Shown in pieces: positions 6,668 through 12,113 of a stretch of DNA of 18,141 nt; the first letter of the stretch is position 1; each line of letters opens with the position of its first letter. Origin of the DNA: DAOOPX01 sp964653045 (GTDB lineage: Bacteria > Patescibacteriota > Microgenomatia > UBA1400 > PJMF01); NCBI GenBank assembly GCA_964653045.1, contig CAZZBW010000018.1, forward strand, positions 1 to 18,141, read 5' to 3'. The position numbers and the translations under genes were made by a program. The notes under the pieces are model-generated. The model saw only the letters and a list, made by a program, of their open reading frames with translations. It did not search any database and was not told where the DNA came from.

Positions 6668-6723
6668 TGGACCGAAGGGGAGTCGAACCCCTGACCCTCC
6701 CGCTTAGCGGGATGCTCTACCAA
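6668..6723 (-). pseudogene. Truncated tRNA-Ala copy (3' part only)
   Basis: The 30 bases 6667-6696 (T arm and 3' acceptor strand) are identical to 6777-6806 in the intact tRNA-Ala, and GCTCTACCAA (6714-6723, D-arm 3' half) is also shared. The 5' acceptor strand and 5' D stem are absent, and nothing upstream can pair with the 3' acceptor strand. The anticodon arm is replaced by a perfect 7-bp palindrome (TCCCGCT-T-AGCGGGA, 6699-6713) that leaves no normal 7-nt loop. CCA is not preserved. It is best read as a non-functional fragment, possibly an old integration scar. Confidence 0.75.
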
Positions 6724-6774
6724 AGTTTAATGCATTGAGGATAAGTTAACCAGTTTGTTGTAAGCTTGGTATTT

Positions 6775-6850
6775 TGGTGGACCGAAGGGGAGTCGAACCC
6801 CTGACCTCTGCAATGCGAATGCAGCGCTCTACCAACTGAGCTACCGGCCC
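6775..6850 (-). tRNA. tRNA-Ala (anticodon CGC)
   Basis: A complete cloverleaf on the minus strand: acceptor GGGCCGG pairs with TCGGTCC and includes the G3-U70 identity pair of alanine tRNAs. D arm GCTCAGTTGGTAGAGC. Anticodon stem CTGCA/TGCAG with loop TTCGCAT gives anticodon CGC (codon GCG). T arm AGGGG-TTCGACT-CCCCT, discriminator A. The 3' CCA is encoded (6775-6777), unlike the tRNA-Leu in this window. A TATAAT -10 lies 17 nt upstream of the mature 5' end. Confidence 0.95.
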
Positions 6851-6867
6851 AATACACTTAAGGTTGG

Positions 6868-6896
6868 ATTATACTAAGAGTATGCCAAATCAACAA
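6868..6896. promoter_or_regulatory. Overlapping divergent promoters of tRNA-Ala and the TrpR-like gene
   Basis: The minus-strand promoter for tRNA-Ala is TTGTTG (-35, 6891-6896), a 17-bp spacer and TATAAT (6868-6873). On the plus strand, TATACT (6870-6875) lies 6 nt before the ATG of the TrpR-like gene. The two -10 boxes share bases, so polymerase can serve only one direction at a time, and the tRNA -35 lies inside the regulator's coding sequence. Confidence 0.65.
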
Positions 6897-7196
6897 ACAG
6901 CTGATCAGAGTAGCATTAGTCAATTATGCAGAGTAATTGCCAAACTTAACCACCCAAATGAAGTACAGAACTTCCTTTACGATGTGGCAACTCCTCAAGA
7001 AGTTGTGACGCTCGCCCAGCGCTTTGAGATTGCCAAATTACTATGGACCACTCCCCTCTCCTACCAAAAAATTGCTCAACAAACAGGAGCAAGTACCACT
7101 ACCGTTACCCGGGTAGCGCGTTTCCTCAATCAAGAGTCATTCGGTGGCTACCGATCTGTATTGAGTAAATTTTATCCCAAGAAAAAAGCTATATAA
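6882..7196 (+). CDS. TrpR-like regulator, YerC/YecD family
   Basis: A 104-residue DNA-binding protein of the TrpR-like YerC/YecD family. It is all-helical, with the N-terminal SQLCRVIAKLNHPNEVQNFLYDVATPQEVVTLAQRFEIAKLLW block (residues 13-56) typical of the family and the helix-turn-helix LSYQKIAQQTGASTTTVTRVARFL at about 60-83. The frame is open to a TTG at 6864, but the ATG at 6882 fits a -10 (TATACT) ending 6 nt earlier, again leaderless. It precedes the DapF-like/hisS operon, whose promoter carries dyads that are candidate binding sites for it. Effector and targets are unknown; binding tryptophan should not be assumed. Confidence 0.88.
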   Translation: MPNQQTADQSSISQLCRVIAKLNHPNEVQNFLYDVATPQEVVTLAQRFEIAKLLWTTPLSYQKIAQQTGASTTTVTRVARFLNQESFGGYRSVLSKFYPKKKAI

Positions 7197-7250
7197 GTTA
7201 GGATATATATTAAAGCTTACTCAAGAAAATCTGCATTATTTATATTAGTG

Positions 7251-7289
7251 TGTTAACATGTTGACATATAGTGTATTCACTGTTACAAT
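7251..7289 (+). promoter_or_regulatory. Near-consensus promoter with overlapping operator-like dyads
   Basis: TTGACA (-35, 7261-7266, perfect), a 17-bp spacer and TACAAT (-10, 7284-7289). An imperfect 16-bp dyad TGTTAACATGTTGACA (7251-7266, mismatched at one symmetric pair) covers the -35, and AGTG-TATT-CACT (7270-7281) lies in the spacer. Both are where a repressor would block polymerase, and the TrpR-like gene ends 54 nt upstream of the first dyad. It drives the DapF-like/hisS operon after a leader of about 165 nt. Confidence 0.7.
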
Positions 7290-7337
7290 TCCCTCCATCA
7301 TGTTCAGAATGTTAAGCAATCGATTATTTCATCATAC

Positions 7338-7363
7338 CTACCCCACTTGTGGCGGAGAGGTAG
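7338..7363 (+). other. Hairpin in the leader of the DapF-like/hisS operon
   Basis: CTACC (7338-7342) pairs with GGTAG (7359-7363) around an inner CCAC/GTGG, followed by TTTTG. The GGCGG (7351-7355) in its loop region could alternatively pair with CCGCC in the left arm of the later terminator. That would be a possible antiterminator, but the thermodynamics were not computed. Confidence 0.35.
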
Positions 7364-7400
7364 TTTTGTAGTATTTAGATAAACAAAATTTTCCATTCAC

Positions 7401-7423
7401 CCCCGCCGCAGGCGGGGATTTTT
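7401..7423 (+). terminator. Intrinsic terminator or attenuator in the operon leader
   Basis: CCCCGCC-GCA-GGCGGGG followed by ATTTTTA: a 7-bp GC stem with a U-run, pointing in the plus direction. It lies between the strong promoter at 7261-7289 and the start of the DapF-like gene at 7463. It could end the TrpR-like transcript, or act as an attenuator for the downstream operon. Confidence 0.7.
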
Positions 7424-7462
7424 AGTATTCACAGACTAATATTTGAAACAAAGAAGAAAAAT

Positions 7463-8179
7463 ATGAAAACCAATTATTCGTTAATTACTATTGCTGGACA
7501 AACCACTGCTCTAGTTGAAGTAAATGATGCGCCGACCCCGATTACATCAGGGTCGGCGCGAGCCAAGTTGATAATGGATAAAAACCCAATAATCGAACAG
7601 GTTGGCTTCATTAATCCAATTGCGCTCCCCTACCCCCAATTTATGATGATGGGTAATGAACTGAGCATTATTGGTACTTTAGCCGCTGGAGCGTGGCTGC
7701 TTGAAATCCTCAATCAGTCTCAAGTATTATTGATCACGTCTGGATTAAAGCAATTGGTAGAAGTAAAAAAACAAAGGCAAGGACTTTTTCTTACTTTGCC
7801 CAACTCAATTATTAGAAGTGTTAACAAAAGCAAGTGCTTAGTACAACTTAGCGGAATTACTTTTCGTCTAATTTGTGGTTTAAGAAATTCAAAAATACTT
7901 AAGCCAATCGAAAAATCTTGGTTAGAGGAACGAGCTCAATTATCACCAGCCTCAGGTATAATTTTCTACGACCAACAAAGTATTCAGCCGGTGGTATATG
8001 TCAAAGCAACTCGAAGTCTGGTGTGGGAATCTGCCTGCGGATCTGGATCGTTAGCATTATTTGCTCTGACAGGATTAAAATTGATCAAACAGCCTTCTGG
8101 GGCTACTCTGCAAATTTCCAGCCAAGATGATAAACTACAAGTAATAATTAATTACAAAGACGTTGTATATGACTACTAA
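7463..8179 (+). CDS. DapF-fold (diaminopimelate epimerase-like) protein, first catalytic Cys replaced
   Basis: A 238-residue relative of cofactor-independent two-base isomerases such as DapF and the histidine racemase CntK. Recognisable blocks are TTALVEV (14-20), IIEQVGFINP (43-52), the first active-site region MMGNELSIIGTLAAGAWLLE (62-81) and the second SACGSGSLALFALTGL (190-205). Cys192 in ACGSGS matches the second catalytic Cys. At the first, Ser68 stands where relatives have Cys in a GGEFCGN-like motif, and the following Gly-Asn is Ile-Ile. It is shorter than classical DapF (about 270-280). It may therefore be an altered isomerase, a dehydratase-like enzyme or non-catalytic. A 10-bp inverted repeat (7529-7559) lies near the N-terminus. 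It overlaps hisS by 11 nt. Confidence 0.65.
   Translation: MKTNYSLITIAGQTTALVEVNDAPTPITSGSARAKLIMDKNPIIEQVGFINPIALPYPQFMMMGNELSIIGTLAAGAWLLEILNQSQVLLITSGLKQLVEVKKQRQGLFLTLPNSIIRSVNKSKCLVQLSGITFRLICGLRNSKILKPIEKSWLEERAQLSPASGIIFYDQQSIQPVVYVKATRSLVWESACGSGSLALFALTGLKLIKQPSGATLQISSQDDKLQVIINYKDVVYDY
7529..7559. repeat. 10-bp perfect inverted repeat in the DapF-like gene
   Basis: GCGCCGACCC (7529-7538) and its exact complement (7550-7559) are separated by 11 nt. It encodes the loop residues APTPITSGSA between two conserved blocks. The arms are all but one G/C or flanked by G/C, unlike the AT-rich surroundings; no T-tract. Confidence 0.8.
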
Positions 8180-9461
8180 CACCCCTCAAACCCTCAAGGG
8201 CTTTCGTGATATTTTGCCAGCTGAAAAACAAAAACGCGACTGGGTACAAGCGCGAATAATAAAGGTTTTTGCGAAGTACGGCTTCGTGGCGCTGGAAACA
8301 CCCACACTGGAGTACGCTGAGTTATTACTGGGTAAATACGGTGACGAAGCCGACAAAATGGTTTACACCTTCACCGACCGTGGTGAACGGCAGGTGGGCT
8401 TGCGCTATGACCAAACTGTGCCCACGGCACGGATTCTCTCTCAGTATGCCGGGCAACTACCCAAATTTTTCCGTCGCTACCAGATACAAAACGTGTTTCG
8501 CACCGATAAACCACAAAAGGGTCGATATCGCGAGTTCACTCAGTGCGACATTGACATTTTTGGCTCTACTTCTCCTGTGGCAGATGCCGAGATTTTGGCT
8601 TGTACTTACGATACTTTTAAAGAACTAGGTTTCACCAACGTGCAATTAGTGATCAACGATCGCCAGGTATTGCTTAATACTCTCCAGCCGTTTGCCAACG
8701 AAAAAGTTACGGTTTTTTCGATCGTTCAAACCATTGATAAGCTAGACAAACTGAGTGAAGATGAGGTGACAGCAGAGTTAGTAGCTAAAGGCTTAGATAC
8801 TCAACAGGCGTCACAAGTTCTGACAGCAATTACCAGCGCCCCAATGAGTGATAGCTTGAGTGAAATAATTAAGTTAACTCAAGCACTAGGTGCTCCCGCT
8901 GAAGCATTGGTGTTCTCGCCCGCCACCGCCCGCGGGTTAGATTACTACACCGGGATGATTTTTGAAGTCAAAATCAAAGACGTTGAAGGAGGACTTGCCC
9001 GCCAAGAGTTGCAATGCAAGTCTGGAGGGTCATTGGGTGGTGGCGGGCGCTACGATCAACTCATCGGCCAGCTCTCAGGCAGTGCAGATATTCCAGCGGT
9101 TGGCGTCGGTCTAGGCTTTGATCGAATCGTCGAGCTGGCCGACCAACAAGGATTAATCCCAACTACAGGCAACTCAGCTCAGGTACTAATATCCCTTTTT
9201 GATCAAAACAGCATTGCACCTGCTCTTGAATTAGCCAAAGCTTTTCGTGCTGCCAATATTTCCACAGAAGTTTATCCCCAACCAGACAAATTAGCCAAAC
9301 AGTTTAAACTAGCTGACCAAAAACAGATTCCGTTTGTAGCGATCTTGGGCGCTGAAGAAATTGCAAATAATACTTTAACTATCAAAAATCTTAAAACCGG
9401 AGAACAAACCAAAGTTATCCTAGAACAAGCTGTTCAAATAATAAAAAATCAAGCTTTGTGA
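8169..9461 (+). CDS. hisS: Histidyl-tRNA synthetase
   Basis: Class II aminoacyl-tRNA synthetase charging tRNA-His; 430 residues from the ATG at 8169 (a TTG two codons upstream is less likely). The start LKGFRDILP (residues 9-17) is diagnostic. Motif 2 is FRRYQIQNVFRTDKPQKGRYREFTQCDIDIFG (101-132). The HisRS-specific ARGLDYYTGMIFEV is at 254-267. GGGGRYDQLIGQL (290-302) and motif 3 AVGVGLGFDRIVEL (310-323) follow, then an anticodon-binding domain (about 330-430). An extra segment of roughly 20 residues (DVEGGLARQELQCKSGGSLG, 271-290) sits between the last two catalytic blocks. It overlaps the DapF-like gene by 11 nt, so the two are coupled. Confidence 0.97.
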   Translation: MTTNTPQTLKGFRDILPAEKQKRDWVQARIIKVFAKYGFVALETPTLEYAELLLGKYGDEADKMVYTFTDRGERQVGLRYDQTVPTARILSQYAGQLPKFFRRYQIQNVFRTDKPQKGRYREFTQCDIDIFGSTSPVADAEILACTYDTFKELGFTNVQLVINDRQVLLNTLQPFANEKVTVFSIVQTIDKLDKLSEDEVTAELVAKGLDTQQASQVLTAITSAPMSDSLSEIIKLTQALGAPAEALVFSPATARGLDYYTGMIFEVKIKDVEGGLARQELQCKSGGSLGGGGRYDQLIGQLSGSADIPAVGVGLGFDRIVELADQQGLIPTTGNSAQVLISLFDQNSIAPALELAKAFRAANISTEVYPQPDKLAKQFKLADQKQIPFVAILGAEEIANNTLTIKNLKTGEQTKVILEQAVQIIKNQAL

Positions 9462-9467
9462 TATACT
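9459..9467 (+). promoter_or_regulatory. Extended -10 promoter for rpmE-prfA
   Basis: TGATATACT is an extended -10 (TGn-TATACT, hexamer 9462-9467) that overlaps the TGA stop of hisS. Transcription from about 9474 would give a 20-nt leader carrying AAAGGA before the rpmE ATG. The -35 region is unconvincing, as is common with extended -10 promoters. Confidence 0.45.
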
Positions 9468-9493
9468 ACTTGCCTTGAAACTAAAGGAAAAAT

Positions 9494-9913
9494 ATGAAAA
9501 CAGGAATTCATCCGCAACTTAATCCAATAATATTTGTCGACACTAGTACTGGCAAAGAAATTATTAGTTATTCAACCATTACTAGTGATGAAACTCGCGA
9601 GATTGATGGGGTGAAACACTTCGTCATCAAGCTGGATGTGTCTTCGTTTTCTCATCCATTTTTCACTGGTGAGATGCGCTTCGTCGATCGCCAAGGTCGT
9701 GTAGACAAATTTATCCAAAAAATGCAAAAGGCTCAATCGGCTCAACCTACCAAAAAAGCCAAGAAAATTAAAAGGTTGGGCGCCACTGATAGCACCGAGG
9801 AAGATCACAAAAGTTATCGAGAAATATTGCGCGACAAACAAACCGATATGAGGCAAAGCACGAAAACTGAAAAAAAGAATGTCTCATCCCAACCCCTATC
9901 ACCAGCAAATTGA
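9494..9913 (+). CDS. rpmE: 50S ribosomal protein L31 with a long basic C-terminal extension
   Basis: Residues 1-78 match bacterial L31: MKTGIHPQLNPIIFVDTSTG, STITSDET and SSFSHPFFTGEMRFVDRQGRVDKF. There is no CxxC zinc motif, so it is the zinc-independent form. L31 is normally 70-90 residues; here a Lys-, Gln- and Ser-rich tail of about 60 residues follows (KKAKKIKRLGATDSTEEDHK...) and is predicted to be disordered. The tail's codons overlap the start of prfA by 35 nt, so the two are translationally coupled. A Shine-Dalgarno (AAAGGA) precedes the ATG. Confidence 0.9.
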   Translation: MKTGIHPQLNPIIFVDTSTGKEIISYSTITSDETREIDGVKHFVIKLDVSSFSHPFFTGEMRFVDRQGRVDKFIQKMQKAQSAQPTKKAKKIKRLGATDSTEEDHKSYREILRDKQTDMRQSTKTEKKNVSSQPLSPAN

Positions 9914-10874
9914 TCAACTCAAACAACAGATTCAACAAACTCAAGAGTTGGCAAAACAAGATAGTTCTTTTGCCGAGTTGGCGAACGAAGAAATTGTTCG
10001 CTTACAAGCAGAGCTAGTACAACTAGAAAACGCGAGTCAGTTGTACGATGAACCACAAACAACTGAATCGCTCATAACTACCGTGCGGTCAAATTGCACC
10101 ATTGAATTTCGTCCCGGCACTGGCGGCGAAGAAGCCAAAATTTGGGCAGATGATCTGTTACGAATGTATACACGGTTCATTGAACTGACTAATTTTCGCC
10201 TCACTTTTGTAGATGATAATGTGATCAAGATCTCAGGTAAAACTTTGTTCGTTTTAAACGAAAATGATGTTGAGATCAGTCTTTCTCCATACGAACTTTT
10301 TCGTTATGAAACTGGCGTTCACCGCGTCCAGCGCGTACCCGAAACCGAAAGTCAGGGACGGGTTCATACATCCACAGCCACAGTCGCTGTCCTACCCGAA
10401 GTCCCCCCACATGCAGTGGTGATTCGCGACGAAGATTTAGAATGGCAGTTTATGCGTAGTTCTGGAGCTGGCGGACAGAGCGTCAACAAAACTAATAGTG
10501 CTGTCCGCCTCACTCACCGACCAACAGGACTAGTGGTGACCGCTCGAAGCGAGCGGTCACAAGCACAGAATCGGAATATTGCCCTAGATTTACTTCGTTC
10601 GCAAATCTGGGAAGTTGAAGAAGAAAAACGGTTGCGCGACCTCGGGGAAGCACGATCTGGCATCGGTCGCGCGATGCGCGCCGAAAAGATTCGTACCTAC
10701 AATTTTCCCCAAAATCGGGTGACTGATCATCGCACTAAGCAAAGCTGGTACAGCTTGGAAACTATTATCGGTGGCGAGCTGACTAAACTATTGCAAGATC
10801 TACACAGCCAAATATCCCAGATACCCGATGACGCCACAGCTGAAAATGACACCAACGCAAAAAATGATTTCTAA
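9879..10874 (+). CDS. prfA: Peptide chain release factor 1
   Basis: Terminates translation at UAA and UAG. The 331-residue protein has a shortened coiled-coil domain 1 (residues 1-65; relatives are about 360 overall). The core block EFRPGTGGEEAKIWADDLLRMY is at 76-97, followed by GVHRVQRVPETESQGRVHTSTATVAVLPE (146-174) and the catalytic loop SSGAGGQSVNKTNSAVRL with GGQ at 198-200. The codon-recognition tripeptide is Pro-Glu-Thr (154-156), where RF1 proteins I recall have PAT or PVT. It is in frame +1 relative to rpmE and begins inside it. No prmC follows; the gene ends 8 nt from the convergent htrA stop. An 11-bp inverted repeat (10536-10560) lies just after the GGQ region. Confidence 0.95.
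   Translation: MSHPNPYHQQIDQLKQQIQQTQELAKQDSSFAELANEEIVRLQAELVQLENASQLYDEPQTTESLITTVRSNCTIEFRPGTGGEEAKIWADDLLRMYTRFIELTNFRLTFVDDNVIKISGKTLFVLNENDVEISLSPYELFRYETGVHRVQRVPETESQGRVHTSTATVAVLPEVPPHAVVIRDEDLEWQFMRSSGAGGQSVNKTNSAVRLTHRPTGLVVTARSERSQAQNRNIALDLLRSQIWEVEEEKRLRDLGEARSGIGRAMRAEKIRTYNFPQNRVTDHRTKQSWYSLETIIGGELTKLLQDLHSQISQIPDDATAENDTNAKNDF
10536..10560. repeat. 11-bp perfect inverted repeat in prfA
   Basis: GTGACCGCTCG (10536-10546) and its exact complement (10550-10560) with a 3-nt loop. It encodes VTARSERS, which aligns with the conserved VVxCxDERSQ stretch of RF1 without any gap. The palindrome therefore arose within conserved coding sequence rather than as an inserted element. Confidence 0.85.
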
Positions 10875-10882
10875 AAAAACGT

Positions 10883-12088
10883 TTATTGAGAAGATTTAAG
10901 GGTTGCGACTGTCGACTTTTCCTCTCCTTCAGCCCACCAATTGATCTCAATTCGATCTCCCACTTTCATTCTGTTGAGAATAGTAGCTAATTCCTCATCT
11001 TTAAGCGCAGTATTGCCAATTTTGGTAATGATATTTCCCGGCACAATCCCAATATCGGCTGCAGTAGAACCCTCAGTAACCTCAATAACATATGCCCCTT
11101 GAGGCACTTCGTTAGCCAGGGCCGCTTTTTGAGTAATCATCTGGTATCTAACACCTAAAAATGGCCGTTCAAACTGTCCAGTTTGATTAAAGTTATCTAG
11201 AGAAGCTTTAATCACATTTATGGGAATGGCAAAACCTATGTTTTGAGCACCTTGAGATACTGCCACATTCACCCCAATCACTTCTCCTCGGGCATTAATG
11301 AGTGGTCCACCAGAATTACCAGGGTTAATCGCGGCATCTGTCTGAATTACTCCTTCCAGTTGCTCAATGGCCGTAAAGCCATTTCCAGCTGTGATTCCCC
11401 TTCCCAAGCCAGAAACAACGCCTGTGGTCACAGTATGACGAAACTCTCCAAGTGCTGTACCAATTGCAATCACACTCTCACCGACTCGAATTTTAGTCGA
11501 GTCTCCTAAGGGCAAAGCGGGCTTGCGTAAACCTTCAACTTTGATAATCGCCATATCATTGACTGGATCACGATAAATATTGGTGACTACGTACTCGTTT
11601 TCTTCCTTATCAATCACCAAGTACTCTGCTCGCGTATCACTAACTACATGCTTGTTGGTTACCACTAGATTACCGTCTTCGACCACAAAGCCTGTGCCGA
11701 TATCTTGTTGGACTTCCTCAACACTCTGTCCCTCAGGCAAATCAAAGCCAAACGGCAGTAATCCAAAAACCCCACTGCCAAAAGGAGAATAAACCGCCTG
11801 CTGTTTCTTGATTGAGACTGTCACCACCGATTCGGAAGCAGCCTCAACAATATCGGGAACGGTGAGTTCTTGATTTCCCTCAATTAGCTCGCCCAGGGGG
11901 GAAATCTTTGCCGGCTGCTGTTCATCAGCAGCCGGCCACAACTGATCAGCCCAACCAAGGTTTCTCAACCAAACTGGCTTTTCAATCGTGTCTTTTGACC
12001 ACAATCCAGCCAAATAGGCTCCAACCATGAAAAGAAAAATTAAAATCCAAGTTTTGGGAATGTTTGAAGTAGATCGGTTTTCTTGCAT
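10883..12088 (-). CDS. Membrane-anchored HtrA/DegP-type serine protease
   Basis: Surface quality-control protease with one PDZ domain. Numbered from the ATG at 12088: a transmembrane anchor at about residues 11-30 (TWILIFLFMVGAYLAGLW), a linker, then a trypsin-fold domain with His147 (VVTNKHVVS), Asp178 (DPVNDMAII) and Ser259 (NPGNSGGPL). A C-terminal PDZ follows from about 310 (FLGVRYQMI...GAYVIEVTEGSTAADIGIVPGNIITKIG). A GTG two codons upstream could be used instead. It follows ctpA by about 25 nt, so two PDZ proteases share an operon. It is convergent with prfA (8 nt). An 11-bp inverted repeat lies in the linker codons. Confidence 0.93.
   Translation of the reverse strand: MQENRSTSNIPKTWILIFLFMVGAYLAGLWSKDTIEKPVWLRNLGWADQLWPAADEQQPAKISPLGELIEGNQELTVPDIVEAASESVVTVSIKKQQAVYSPFGSGVFGLLPFGFDLPEGQSVEEVQQDIGTGFVVEDGNLVVTNKHVVSDTRAEYLVIDKEENEYVVTNIYRDPVNDMAIIKVEGLRKPALPLGDSTKIRVGESVIAIGTALGEFRHTVTTGVVSGLGRGITAGNGFTAIEQLEGVIQTDAAINPGNSGGPLINARGEVIGVNVAVSQGAQNIGFAIPINVIKASLDNFNQTGQFERPFLGVRYQMITQKAALANEVPQGAYVIEVTEGSTAADIGIVPGNIITKIGNTALKDEELATILNRMKVGDRIEINWWAEGEEKSTVATLKSSQ
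11910..11936. repeat. 11-bp perfect inverted repeat in the htrA-like gene
   Basis: GCCGGCTGCTG (11910-11920) and its exact complement (11926-11936) flank a 5-nt loop. It encodes PAADEQQPA in the variable linker between the membrane anchor and the protease domain. No T-tract on either side. Confidence 0.85.
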
Positions 12089-12113
12089 AGACACCGCTTA
12101 ATTTATCTAATTA

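Noticed and set aside
6668..6850. Genomic island bounded by tRNA repeats
   Set aside because: Only about 80 bases lie between the two tRNA copies, and no integrase or element gene is present.
7300..7462. T-box riboswitch ahead of hisS
   Set aside because: A leader with a terminator before a tRNA synthetase operon suggests it, but the conserved T-box core (AGGGUGGnACCGCG) and a specifier loop are not present; GTGGCGG at 7349-7355 is too weak a match.
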